Assembly: GCA_039654915.1 (NCBI GenBank)
Contig: CM077594.1
Coordinates: forward strand, 106,654,893 to 106,718,892
DNA: 64,000 nt
Reading direction: 5' to 3'
Source: Aquilaria yunnanensis
Lineage: Eukaryota; Streptophyta; Magnoliopsida; Malvales; Thymelaeaceae
The notes beneath the pieces were generated by a model. The model was not told the DNA's origin. It did no database searches and saw only the letters and a program-made list of their open reading frames with translations. This document shows, piece after piece, positions 10,601 to 21,108 of the stretch (position 1 is its first letter; each line of letters starts with the position of its first letter). The position numbers and the translations under genes were made by a program.

Positions 10601-13200
10601 CACTACACCAAAAGATGCGATTAGAGATAGGCAATTGGGAGCAAATCTGATATTTATCTCCAATCTGTATATTTGGAGGCAGATATTTATTTATTTCTAA
10701 ATCTAGAAGAATTTGTCTATAGTGCTTAATAAAATTATAAGAAAAAATACATTTAGAGACAAAAAAAATAAAAGTCTCTAATATATATCCAATCATTTGT
10801 CTCTAAATATATGTCTTCTTATGGATCCGTTATTACAAGAACATGTATATCTGTACTATAAAAGAGCTGAAATGCAAGTGCATTCAATATTGTTAAAAAG
10901 TGACATCATTTCGTATAGTTTCTTGGATTAAAATTTTCTTTTTGCAAACCTTCACTTTATTTTATACATGTAAGGAGAAAAGAAAAAAAATAAATTCCAT
11001 CTTTCTGTTTTTATTTTTTTGCGACCGTGTTTAGTTTTTTTTTTTTATGTGGGGCATTGATCAAAACATGTTGAAAATAAATATAGTATTCCCACTATTT
11101 TTTAAGGAAAATGTGAAATAAATGGTAATAGGATATGCTTTATTTAGCATATAAAAATTGTAATAAGTATGGATACCTCAAAAATGAAAAGCATGTGCAT
11201 AAAGAATATATAAGACAACACATGATTAGGGTATTAAGTATCATGAAAATAAGTGGCATTTAAAAATTTAATTAAGCAAACAAATAAATAAATATTTTTT
11301 TTATACTTAGAATCTTACAAGTACAAGAGTTACAAGGGTAAGAAAGATTTATTAAAAAGCCGGGGATGAAGTATTTGCTGCACAAAACCTTGGAGGAGTC
11401 TGGCAGTAATTTTGACTATTTCTGGATGCCTAATATTTTGGAGTGAGGCACCACTTGAGACGTCCTTTGTGTTACTAGTTGAGCTAGGAACGTGGAACCA
11501 ATAATTGTTTGAAATAAAAGAATAAGGAATTGGATAATAAAAGAATTCGGTTCCAATAATAGTTACTCACAATTTTTCTTGGTTGGATGGTTGGAATGCT
11601 AATGTATATGTATTAGGAACATGGATTTGGGGTCCTAGGTTTGAAACTAGAAAGGAGTAAAAGGCTTGATAAAAATTAGTTTTGTTTTTCTCCTCATCTA
11701 TTTCCTTTAAGGGAAATTACAAAAAACCCCTAAGGTTTGCCAAAACCTCTGGTTTTATCCCTTCCATTTTAAATACGTACAGGTACCCCTCCAACAATGT
11801 AACATCGTTAATGTTCGCTAAGACAAAAAAAGAAAGAACCTCCTTTTACTATCCTAACTTTCTTTATTCGATAACTTTGCCCCCAAAATCAGTTAAGTGC
11901 TCTACCTGTTCTCCTTCCTTGTCGGGAAACTCGCCATCGCCACCGTCGCTGGCGACCAGGAAATCAGAGCAAAAAATCAGAAAAATCATTCAAAACGAGG
12001 TCGCCCACCATTCAGAAATATCAGAAATATCATCCAAAATCAGAAATATCATCCAAAATCAGAAAAGTCATATGCTTGCTGGAATCCCTCCGATTTCTGG
12101 ACCCTCCACCGTTTCCATGCCACAATCGACCGGATCTCTTCCATATGCTCTGTCAGATCGGGCATTCTGTCGGATTCATCTATTGGGTGTTCTTCTTCCT
12201 CCCTCTAAGCGTGTTCCATTCTCTGGTCGCAGAGGCCGAACGGAATCGTGAGGAGAAGAGGACAATCGATGTGGTAATTCGAGGCCGCAGAACACAGCGA
12301 CCGGAGACGAAATCGATTGGTAATAAGAGATGAAATCGATGGGCGATCAGAGACGAAATCGATTGGCAAGGCCACCGGAAACGAATCGATCAGAGACGAG
12401 CTCGATTAGAGACGAAATCGATTCTTGGGCTTGATGAAATTGTCTGCGTCTCCAGATCTTCTTCTTCTTCCTCGCGCTAATCTTGTTCGTCAACCGTGGA
12501 GTAGAGGAATCACCCGCTCCTTCTCCGCAGAATTTACCGGCAGCGGCAACGGCGACATCGACGCCTTGTTGACGAGTCGATGACGAATGGGAACAGAAGT
12601 CGTCGCCTCCATCTGGTTCACCTTTCGTGTCATGTCGCTAGTGACGGTCTCAATCGGAGCCGTGGACAAGGGCGAATCGTGGACTGTGTCGGAGGGCTGC
12701 CGGCGTGCAGAGAAAGGCGGTCGAAGGGCAGAGAGATTTATTTGTATTAGTACAGAATTTGGGGGTAAAGTGTATAAGAAAGGAAGCTAGGAGGATGAAG
12801 TTAAGCATTTTCTCTATTCCTTGGTAACGGTTGATAACGGTGTTAACTTTAGAGGGGGTAAGTGTAGGTATTTAAAACAGGGGACACAAAACACGAGGTT
12901 TGGGCAAACCTCAGGTGATATTTTTTGTAATTTTTTCTTTCTTTTTCCTTTGGTGGTGTAAATAATTTTCTATTTAACAACAAATAGATGTGTCTTCTAA
13001 ATTAGTATTGGTGAAAAATGCAAGAGTTCCTAATTTATTTTTTAAGAGAACAAAGGCAATTGTTTCCTATATGTCTCTAAATAGTTTTGGCAACACCAAT
13101 ATTGAGTACAATTATTAATTTGTCTTTAAATTTTTTAAGACAAATAAATGACATATAAAAACAAGTTTTTGTGTCTCTAAAACGTGGTTGTATTGTAGTG
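10601..13200. mobile_element. CACTA (En/Spm-like) non-autonomous element, 2600 bp
   Basis: Starts CACTACACCAAAAGATGCG and ends GTTGTATTGTAGTG, the inverted CACTA ends of this superfamily, and is bracketed by a 3-bp TSD ATA (10598-10600 and 13201-13203). Subterminal copies of 'tctctaaat' and its complement (10620-10810 and 13070-13190) match the subterminal repeats expected for CACTA transposase binding. No transposase is visible. A Mutator-like element occupies its middle; without that it is about 1.35 kb. It sits within hAT-1. Confidence 0.85.
11709..12943. mobile_element. Long-TIR Mutator-like element, copy 1, with GC-rich cargo
   Basis: The left end, starting 'gggaaattacaaaaaacccc' and continuing through 'ggtttgccaaaacctc' and 'aaatacgtacaggtacccct' to 'aacatcgttaa', is an inverted match of roughly 100 bp to the right end (about 12825-12940). 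A second member with the same ends lies at 41257-43689. Long TIRs of this kind are typical of Mutator-like elements. Flanks are T/C-rich (tttccttt on both sides), so the TSD is ambiguous. The GC-rich interior (11920-12760) shares nothing obvious with copy 2 and contains short direct repeats such as 'agagacgaaatcgatt' (12340-12425). It is a candidate captured gene fragment; its 189-codon frame is not a recognisable protein. Confidence 0.7.
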
Positions 13201-13767
13201 ATATTGTCAAACTGAGTTGATCTCTGTTGGTGAAATTATCAAATTTGAAAGTACTGAAAATTATTAAGATCTCTGAACTGGTACATCCTAGAAAATCCAT
13301 AAACAAGCCAAAACAAGTTATTTTGTTAATTTATTCTTCAAAGTCCATATGATCTCTAAACAAAAAAAAATTTTAAAGTATTTTTTAAATCCCTTAAACT
13401 GCATGGTCATAACTGATGTACAATTTAGATAAATAATCAATATATAAAAAAAATCATATTTTTTAAAATCTCTACATAGTCATGTTTCTTTACATTGATT
13501 TGAGTTAAAATTGGGTTTTGTTGAGTTTAGTTATTGGATCATTTTGAGTTTGGGTCAAGTCAGTTTTAGATTCGAGTTAATTTGGGTTCAATATATTTTT
13601 GATTCAGGTTTCCTCAAGTTCCATTTTAATGAAGTTTAGGTTTAGGTCAAGTTAAGTATAGTCAAGTTTGAGTTGTTGACTCTTTTTGATCAAATTGCAT
13701 TATGTTGGACTTGAATTCGAGTGGATCGGGCTAGATCATTGAGTTGGGTTAAATTTTGTCATTCCTA

Positions 13768-14150
13768 ATGAAATCTTTCTTTTTAAAGCATTAACATAGT
13801 TGGTAATCATCTCTTATAATAAATTTTTATAATAATTTTAAGCATAAAAAAACCTTAATTAGTTTATAATCATAAATCTACTTTATTGTCTACTTTTAGG
13901 AATAGAGTAATTTATGTGTCCTGGACTCCAGTCTCTAGGTTAATGAAAGCTGTGGCAGTTCGACTTCGCTTACCCTACTTGTAGAAAATAAAGAAACCCA
14001 AGAAGAAAGTAGAAATTTGGCCATATGTACTCCTGGGGCCCATGGGTTTCAACTTCAATGTCGAGTCACCTTGTGAGATGTTCGCGTTTGCTGACCTGAA
14101 AAGCACAATGTTCTGTCACTGACATTGTCACGGCGTCACCTCCTCTCGGT
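13768..14150. other. Intergenic DNA between hAT-1 and the disrupted gene
   Basis: Begins with the right TSD of hAT-1. No reading frame or repeat boundary is supportable. The composition becomes less AT-rich towards 14000 as the promoter/5' leader of the disrupted gene approaches. Confidence 0.5.
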
Positions 14151-14416
14151 TTGTCGAGTTGTCTCAATTGAGTTTGTCGCGCGTTGCTGTGTTCAACACC
14201 CGGGGCGTTTCTTCATTTGAGATTTTCCCGGCGTCATCTTCTATTTGTTCCGCAAATTGATTTTCATGTTCTTTGCCCTCAAAGCCTTATTGGTTCGAAT
14301 TACAAAGTTTCGGTTAAATGTTCCAAACCCTCCCACCGAATTTATGTAGTTTTGGGTTCCCTAGGTTTCCTATATAGTTATGCTGAAGGGTTTACCTTGG
14401 GAGGACTGAACAAACA
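14151..14416 (+). promoter_or_regulatory. Probable promoter/5' leader of the disrupted gene
   Basis: A more GC-rich, C/T-rich stretch directly upstream of an ATG in good plant context (caaacaATGGC, ATG at 14417). 'tcctatatagttatg' at about 14368-14382 could serve as a TATA-like element, though the distance to the ATG is short. The transcription start cannot be fixed from sequence. The 86-codon frame at 14184-14444 overlaps this leader and shows no protein signature. Confidence 0.35.
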
Positions 14417-15296
14417 ATGGCTGCCATTAGCCTGGCAGATTTAGAAGGAGAGGAAGATGGTTTGAGCTCTATAGATTCTGTTAGGGATGGTAATTGGGTA
14501 GGTCGGGTCATTCAGGTTCGGGTCTACTCGGGTTAGTATGAATTCGGGTCCAGGTCTGGTTCAGGTCAGGTAATTTGGGTTCAGGTTGATTTCAGGTTCG
14601 GGTTGGGTTGAGCCTGGTTTATTTGGGTTCGGGTTCATTTCAAGTCGGGTAATTTTAGTCTCCGGTAACTTTAGGCCAGCTTTCGAGTCAAATTCGGGTC
14701 AATCTTTGTATTCATGTAGGTTACTGGTGTGAAGTCAAAACGATTGAATCTATTCAATTTTTTTTTAAATTTAAACCAAATAATTCAATTTTTTGTGTGA
14801 TTTAATTTAAATTTAAATTTCACTTTTTAGTATATTTAATTAAAATATTCATAAAAATCATTTTCACTATAGTTTAGTACATATTTAAGTAATTTAACAT
14901 TGATAGTAATATTTGATTGTTTTTCTAAACCCATACCTTTTAAGTATCATTATACAGATTATTCAGATCTTCACCAAACTATCACTTAGACATACACAAC
15001 GACAATTTTGTTATGCTTATATTTTAATGAATTTTCTTTGAAATTACAACGAAATGCAAATCAAGTTCATTAACAGTGACTAAATTGTAAAATTTAAAAA
15101 AATTTGGGTGAAAGTGCAAAGATTTCAAAAATTTTAGGATCCATGTTGTAATTATTATGGGTGACTAAAGTAATTTTTTTTTAAAATTTAGGTACCTTAT
15201 GTTGGAATTCTTGGCGCACCAAGATCCTTTTAAGATAGGATTTGAGCTCGTTGAGCTAACTATAGCTTGAAAAGGTATCTAAGGCAGCTAGAAGTA

Positions 15297-15700
15297 GCTC
15301 CCCTTAGCTCAAGTCAGCTCACTTCAGCTATAAGTAGCTCAAAGTAGCTGGACTTCAGCTCAAGTTAGCTCAAGTCAGCTCAAGTCAGCTCACTTCAGCT
15401 TATGGTAGCTGAATGTAGCTTGACTTCAGCTCAAGTTAGCTCAAGTCAGCTCAAGTCAGCTCACTTCAGCTTATGGTAGCTGAATGTAGCTGGACTTCAG
15501 CTCAAGTCAGCTCAAGTCAGCTCACTTCAGCTTATGGTAGCTGAATGTAGCTGGACTTCAGCTCAAGTTAGCTCAAGTAAGCTCAAGTCAGCTCACTTCA
15601 GCTTATGGTAGCTGAATGTAGCTGGACTTCAGCTCAAGTCAGCTCACTTCAGCTTTTGGTAGCTGAGTGTAGCTGGACTTCAGTTTACTTCAGCTGAAAG
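15297..15700 (+). repeat. Hierarchical tandem repeat in LTR U3 (also 22494-22897)
   Basis: Units beginning 'gacttcagctcaag' start at 15351, 15422, 15493, 15554 and 15625, with a truncated one at 15676. Spacings are 71, 71, 61, 71 and 51 bp, so units differ by whole 10-bp steps. The step is the sub-repeat 'agctcaagtc', present in variable number per unit, followed by a constant 'cttatggtagctgaatgtag' segment. Each sub-repeat carries an AGCT palindrome. Position upstream of the TATA box is consistent with a U3 enhancer array. Confidence 0.9.
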
Positions 15701-16324
15701 TAGCTAACTCCAGCTCAAGGTCAGTTCTTGGAGCTGGACCTTAGTTCATGGTGCTAGGTTGGAGCTCAAAGGAGCTCAATGGTGCATAAGTAGCATATTG
15801 AGCTAGCTTTGTGCCAGCTCACCTTGTTTTTAGCTCAAAACCACCAAGAGACACATCTTTTGTGTAAAGGTATGTCTCTTCATCAAAAGAAATAACTCTT
15901 GGCTAAAAGAACATGTCCTTTCATCCAAAGGAAGTGTTCCTTGGGTGAATGGACATGTATATTCGGCCATAGGGTGCTTATAGCACCAAGAGTGATGTCC
16001 TTTGACTTTAAAGGACATGTATGTTCGGCCATGGAGGTGGTTGAGGTGGTTATTGCACCAAATGTGATGTCCTTTAGACTTAAAAGACATGTATTTTCGC
16101 CCATAAGGTAGTTATGGGTGGTTATAGGCCAAAGGAAGTGTTCTTTGACTTAAAAGACATGTATTTTCGCCCATAAGGTAGTTATGGGTGGTTATAGGCC
16201 AAAGGAAGTGTTCCTTGGCTAAAAGACATGTATTTTCGCCACCATACATGACCCTTAGCCAAAGGAAGTGTTCTTTGGCTTAAAGGACACCTTTCTTGGT
16301 GTAAAGGTGTGCCTTTTGGTCATC

Positions 16325-16332
16325 TATAAATA
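16325..16332 (+). promoter_or_regulatory. TATA box of the copia 5' LTR
   Basis: 'tataaata' within 'catctataaatagcctttag'. It is the only strong TATA motif in the LTR and lies between the U3 repeats and the 3' third of the LTR. An identical copy is in the 3' LTR at 23522-23529. Confidence 0.75.
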
Positions 16333-16801
16333 GCCTTTAGTGGCTGGCCATTGAGAGTACGAATTTTACACTCAATTTGCACCATTTTTCTTGAGAGAAA
16401 AATTCCTCCTTTCATTCCTTTAAAGAGCCGAAATATTAGACACTTTCTTAGAGCATTGTGGGTGGAATTACATTGAGATTCTTCATCTCAATTCAAGCCT
16501 CAAGGCGTATCTCTAAGATCAAGTCCTTCCTTTTCCTTTTCGGCACAAGACTATCAAAAAGGAAGGTACGCATCCTTTCTTGCTTTAGTAGCATGCTAAG
16601 GATTTAAGTTTTATGAATGATCTTAGTGGCATGCTAAGTTTGTTTGACTGGATAAGTATGTCTATATTCATGTTGAACTCAAATAGCATGCTAGATATTG
16701 TTTTTTAAGACAATATGTATGGAAAACTTATATGCATGTGGCATATACACAAATGAATAACATAAGAGTATGTTATTATTGAGATCCTGAAAATCTTCAA
16801 T

Positions 16802-16813
16802 TGGTATCAGAGC
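16802..16813 (+). other. Primer-binding site (initiator tRNA-Met)
   Basis: 'tggtatcagagc' starts two bases after the LTR end. This is the standard plant copia primer-binding site, complementary to the 3' end of initiator methionine tRNA, and primes minus-strand DNA synthesis. Confidence 0.92.
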
Positions 16814-17067
16814 CTAGGTCATGAATATGTATATGTTACATGTTATGAGCATGATTTAGGATCATACATATGTGTATGATTTCGATGAAGGTTAATAAAG
16901 GATATGTGTATGAAACAATGAAGGCATGTTTATATATTTCTGATCGAATGTTATATGCATCTCTTTTGCCATATATGAGCATGTTAGAAGTTGTTTTCAT
17001 ACACATGTTGCTTTGTTGAGTCTTGTTGTGTAAATTGAACTAAAACATGTGAATTGCATCAATGTAG

Positions 17068-20000
17068 ATGGCTTGTAAGAATATTGTTGAATTAAACCGT
17101 GACCTCAAATTGGATGGTGAAAACTATTCAATTTGGCAACAGAAAGTCAAATTCATTTTAACTGAGCAAGATACTCTTGATGTACTCACTCAAGAGATCA
17201 TGCCTCCTGCTGAGGGAGAGGATAAGACTGCCTATGAGGCATTCCTAAAGAAGAACTTTATGTGTAGAGTCACTCTCCTTTCCACTATGGTGGTGGAATT
17301 CTCCATGCTTGAGGGGGCCAGGGCCATATGGGACTCTGTCAAGGCCAAGTATGGAGATGTTTCTGTAGAGAAACAACGCTCGATGATTCTCAGGTTTGAG
17401 AATTATGTGAAGCGTGCTGATCACTCTATGAGTGCTCACTTGCATGAGATGTCACGCATGATCCACCAACTCAAGACGGCAGGGCATGTGCTCACTGATG
17501 AGCAACAAGTGCAAGCAATAATTCGTTCCTTGCCTGATGAGGAATCGCAGTTGATGAAGGTCAACTTACGCCATAACCCTCAAATAATGTCATTTGATGA
17601 CATTGCCCGTCACCTCCTCCTTGAGGCTGAGGTAATGGCCCTCAAGGACCATTCTAAGGCATATGTTGCCTCATCTTCTATCCAGAAGGGATGGAAGAAG
17701 AATGGTGGAAAAGGAGGGCCAAGGAAGGGCAAGGGAAAAGTTCCTGCTTCTAAGAAAAGGTTCAAGAAGAAACGGGACATAAGCAAGCTAAAGTGCTTCA
17801 ACTGTGGGTATAAAGGACACTTTGCAAAGGATTGCAAAGGTCCACCCAAGGTACATACATACCCTTCTACTTCCATTGTACATGTTGTGTCATGTACATT
17901 ACTAACTGAGTGCAATTCTTTGTGGATTGTAGACTCGGGAGCAACAGACCACATAGCACGGGAGAAGTCCTGGTTTGTGGCCTACAGGAAGCTCTCAAAA
18001 GGAGCTAAGCACATTTCAGTAGGAAATGATGCCAGGCTGGAAGTGGAAGGCATAGGAACATGTAGGATTTCTATAGATATTGGATATTTGTATCTAATAG
18101 ATGTATTGTATGTACCAAACATTTGTAGAAATTTGATTTCTATAAGTTGTATGTTGAAGTACAATTATTGCTTTAATTTCTTTAATAATAGTGTGTCTAT
18201 TATTAAAGATAATCAGATAGTGTGCACTTGTTCAGTTAATAATGGGCTTTATGAGTTAAAGCCAACTGACCATTCTGTTGCAAGTCCTAGTTGCTATGTG
18301 ACAGAGGTCACAAATGAAATGAGATGGCATGAAAGGTTAGGTCATATTGGTCAAGATAGAATGAACAAGATAGCCAAGGGTGGCTTGCTAGGTTCCTTGA
18401 CCAAGGTTGTCCTTCCAAGTTGTCAATCATGCCTAGAAGGCAAAGCCACAAGAAAGCCTTTTGGCAAAGCAACTAGGAGAGGTGAGGCACTTAGTTTAGT
18501 TCACTCTGACCTGTGTGGGCCAATGAGGGTTGAATCTAGAAATGGATTTAAGTATTTCATCACATTCACAGAAGATTATACTCGATTCACCCATATCTAC
18601 TTACTCAGAAACAAGGTAGAGGCCTTGGCATGCTTTGAGAAGTATGTGTACTTGGTTGAGAACCAAGTAGGTAAGAAGATTAAGTCCTTGAGGACAGATA
18701 GAGGTGGAGAGTATACATCTAATGCATTCAAAGCATTTTGGGACTTGAAAGGTATTGAGAGGGAGTTCACCCTTCCTTGGACACCCCAACAGAATGGAGT
18801 GTCTGAGAGGAAGAATAGAACTCTTATGGACATGGTACGTTCCATGATGGCAAAGGCCAATTTAGACATCACTTATTGGAGTGATGCACTGCTGTGTGCA
18901 GTTCATGTCCTTAATAGAGTACCCACCAAGAATGTGAATTCTTCTCCATATGAGTTATGGAAGAAGAAAACTCCTAACCTAAGCTATTTACGCCCTTGGG
19001 GTTGTTTAGCTTATGTTCACATAACGGACCACCCTTTGGGAAAGTTGGGTCCAAGAGGGAGGAGGTGTGCCTTCCTTGGTTATGCTGAACAATCTAGGGG
19101 TTATGTGTTCTTGGATGTAAGTCACAAAATTGGGAACATCTTTGATGCAAGGAATGCTAACTTTGTGGAGGATGAGTTCCCCAAAGTTGGTGAGTGTGGT
19201 GACTTAACCTCATTAAGCCAGATCCTAGATGAGGGTCAACCAAGTGTCATAAGGACACTTGGGACACATGCACCTACTCTAGAAGGAGTACCTCAACCAC
19301 GTGGAGCAATGGCTCTAGAAATCCCTGTTGTTGTGGACCAACATGAGCAAGACTTCCAAGAGGAAGGTTTTGTTCAAGAGGGAGTTGAGGATACTCAAGG
19401 GCAAAATGTTGAGCCTCAAGAGATGGAGCATGAGTTGCCTCCATCTCAGCCTATATTGAGAAGATCAATGAGGAAATTTGGACCACCTAAAGAATGGTGG
19501 ATCCTGGATAGTGAGGCAAACTTGGTTGCATCTGAGATAGATGAGCCAAGTAACATTGAGGAGGCTCTTGAGGGTGAACAAAGGGAAGAGTGGCTAAATG
19601 CAATGAAGGATGAGTTGCATTCGATGCATCTCAATGGGGTTTGGGAGTTAAGTGATCTTCCTCCAGGCCGTAAGGCAATTGGGAACAAGTGGGTTCTCAA
19701 GATCAAGGTGAACTCTGATGGAAGTATCGAAAGATACAAGGCCCAGTTGGTGGCCAAGGGTTTCACACAGAAGGAGGGTGTTGATTTCAAAGGCACCTTC
19801 TCTCCTGTTGTGAAATTCACTTCCATCAGGATATTACTTGCCATTGTGGCAAATCTAGACTTAGAGTTACATCAGATGGATGTAAAGACCGCCTTTCTCA
19901 ATGGTGAATTGAGTGAGGAGATATATATGAGACAACCTGAGGGGTTTGTCCAAAAGGGTCAAGAGGACAAGGTATGTAGACTAAAGAAGTCTATCTATGG

Positions 20001-21108
20001 TCTTAAGCAAGCTTCAAGACAGTGGTACTTAAAGTTTCACCATGCAATCACAAACTATGGCTTTGTGATGATGCATGAAGACCATTGTGTATACTTGTAC
20101 TCTTCTGGGTCTAGTTTTGCAGTATTGACTCTATATGTAGATGATATACTGATTGCAAGTAATAGGCTTGCATTGTTAAGTACCATCAAGGGATGGTTGT
20201 CTTCCACCTTTGACATGAAGGATATGGGAGAGGCTGCCTTTATTCTAGGGGTGAAGATCCTGAGGAATAGAAAGGCAAGGCTATTGGCCCTTTCTCAAGA
20301 ATCTTATATTGATAAGATTCTTGCAAGGTTCAACTTAACAAATGCAAAGCCCATGAGTACACCTCTTGCATATGGTTGCAAGATTGGAGAGGACTTATGT
20401 CCTAAGACTCCAAATGAGAAGGAAGAGATGGCTCAGATTCCCTACCTAAGTGCCATTGGTAGCTTGATGTACGCCATGTTATGTACAAGGCCAGACATCA
20501 GCCAAGCGGTTGGTCTTTTAGCACGATATTCTTCCAACCCTGGTCTGGAGCATTGGAAGAATGTCAAGAGGATCCTAAGGTACCTCAAGGGTACTAAGGA
20601 TTATTGGCTTTGTTACCAAGGTAAAGACCTTGGTTTACGTGGCTATTCTGATGCTGACTGGGGTGGGGATAGAGACTCCAGCAAGTCTACATCTGGTTAT
20701 CTTTTCATGCTAAATGGTGGTGCTACTACTTGGTGTAGTAAGAAGCAAACTTGTACAGCATTGTCCACAATGGAGGCTGAATTTGTTTCATGTGCCTCAG
20801 CTGTACAAGAAGCCCTTTGGCTAGGTTATTTCCTTAAGAATTTGGAGTCCAAGGTTTCTATTGAGAGACCTATTACTATCTACAGTGATAGTATGGCAGC
20901 CATGGCTTATACTAAGGACCCCAAATACCATGGAAAAACCAAGCACATTAGCATGAAATATAACTTTGTAAGGGATGCAATTGAAGAGGGTGAAGTTAGG
21001 ATTGAGTACATTTCTACAGACCTGATGGTGGCAGATCCTCTCACTAAGCCATTGCCACCACTTGTGTTTGCTCGACATGTTAGAGCAATGGGTCTTAGAA
21101 GAATGTAA
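17068..21108 (+). CDS. Gag-Pol polyprotein of Ty1/copia retrotransposon (intact, 1346 aa)
   Basis: One uninterrupted frame encodes all proteins for retrotransposition. In order: a UBN2-type Gag (about 1-200); a CCHC zinc knuckle (C243, C246, H251, C256); aspartic protease with the DSG active site (D289); GAG-pre-integrase and HHCC zinc finger (H421, H425, C452, C455); integrase core with D481, D544 and E580 (35 residues between the last two); a GKLGPRGRRCAFLGY-like integrase C-terminal motif; reverse transcriptase with YVDD at 1023-1026; and RNase H starting around SDADWGGD. No stops or frameshifts are visible and all catalytic residues are present, so the protein is potentially functional. 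The chosen ATG lies 268 bp after the LTR and opens directly into Gag. There is no separate envelope frame. Copy number and transcription cannot be judged from this window. Confidence 0.97.
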   Translation: MACKNIVELNRDLKLDGENYSIWQQKVKFILTEQDTLDVLTQEIMPPAEGEDKTAYEAFLKKNFMCRVTLLSTMVVEFSMLEGARAIWDSVKAKYGDVSVEKQRSMILRFENYVKRADHSMSAHLHEMSRMIHQLKTAGHVLTDEQQVQAIIRSLPDEESQLMKVNLRHNPQIMSFDDIARHLLLEAEVMALKDHSKAYVASSSIQKGWKKNGGKGGPRKGKGKVPASKKRFKKKRDISKLKCFNCGYKGHFAKDCKGPPKVHTYPSTSIVHVVSCTLLTECNSLWIVDSGATDHIAREKSWFVAYRKLSKGAKHISVGNDARLEVEGIGTCRISIDIGYLYLIDVLYVPNICRNLISISCMLKYNYCFNFFNNSVSIIKDNQIVCTCSVNNGLYELKPTDHSVASPSCYVTEVTNEMRWHERLGHIGQDRMNKIAKGGLLGSLTKVVLPSCQSCLEGKATRKPFGKATRRGEALSLVHSDLCGPMRVESRNGFKYFITFTEDYTRFTHIYLLRNKVEALACFEKYVYLVENQVGKKIKSLRTDRGGEYTSNAFKAFWDLKGIEREFTLPWTPQQNGVSERKNRTLMDMVRSMMAKANLDITYWSDALLCAVHVLNRVPTKNVNSSPYELWKKKTPNLSYLRPWGCLAYVHITDHPLGKLGPRGRRCAFLGYAEQSRGYVFLDVSHKIGNIFDARNANFVEDEFPKVGECGDLTSLSQILDEGQPSVIRTLGTHAPTLEGVPQPRGAMALEIPVVVDQHEQDFQEEGFVQEGVEDTQGQNVEPQEMEHELPPSQPILRRSMRKFGPPKEWWILDSEANLVASEIDEPSNIEEALEGEQREEWLNAMKDELHSMHLNGVWELSDLPPGRKAIGNKWVLKIKVNSDGSIERYKAQLVAKGFTQKEGVDFKGTFSPVVKFTSIRILLAIVANLDLELHQMDVKTAFLNGELSEEIYMRQPEGFVQKGQEDKVCRLKKSIYGLKQASRQWYLKFHHAITNYGFVMMHEDHCVYLYSSGSSFAVLTLYVDDILIASNRLALLSTIKGWLSSTFDMKDMGEAAFILGVKILRNRKARLLALSQESYIDKILARFNLTNAKPMSTPLAYGCKIGEDLCPKTPNEKEEMAQIPYLSAIGSLMYAMLCTRPDISQAVGLLARYSSNPGLEHWKNVKRILRYLKGTKDYWLCYQGKDLGLRGYSDADWGGDRDSSKSTSGYLFMLNGGATTWCSKKQTCTALSTMEAEFVSCASAVQEALWLGYFLKNLESKVSIERPITIYSDSMAAMAYTKDPKYHGKTKHISMKYNFVRDAIEEGEVRIEYISTDLMVADPLTKPLPPLVFARHVRAMGLRRM

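Larger units (their letters stand above)
7496..13767. mobile_element. hAT-type element 1 (non-autonomous), host of nested insertions
   Basis: The termini are TACGGATGATAATTGGG at the left and ATTTTGTCATTCCTA at the right. They form imperfect terminal inverted repeats of the Ac-like hAT type (TAGGGATG). The flanking 8-bp TSDs are ATGAAACC and ATGAAATC, one mismatch. The body matches hAT-2 at 14482-24757: 'gggttcaggtc'-type repeats at both ends, the 'actaaattgtaaaaattgaa' core, and 'tgtaattattat.ggtgacta'. Removing the nested solo LTR and CACTA element leaves about 2.2 kb with no transposase frame, so it is non-autonomous. It is more diverged than hAT-2, hence probably older. Confidence 0.8.
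15200..16799 (+). repeat. 5' LTR of the copia element
   Basis: 1600 bp, 5'-TG...CA-3'. U3 contains a tandem-repeat block built of AGCT-containing 10-mers (15297-15700), then a region of 'ggacatgtat.ttcg' repeats (15910-16250). A TATA box (tataaata, 16325-16332) lies about 60 bp upstream of a pyrimidine-rich likely start region. The 60-86 codon frames within it recur identically in the 3' LTR and are not genes. Confidence 0.97.

Noticed and set aside
11682..12251. 189-codon plus-strand frame
   Set aside because: It runs from outside into the Mutator-like element, crosses its TIR and has no protein signature; treated as chance or captured cargo.
15297..15700. CRISPR-like array
   Set aside because: Repeats are contiguous with no unique spacers, lie in an LTR of a eukaryotic element and occur identically in both LTRs.
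15830..16111. Frames of 70-86 codons on both strands (also 23027-23308)
   Set aside because: Duplicate in both LTRs and arise from 'ggacatgtat' repeats; not genes.
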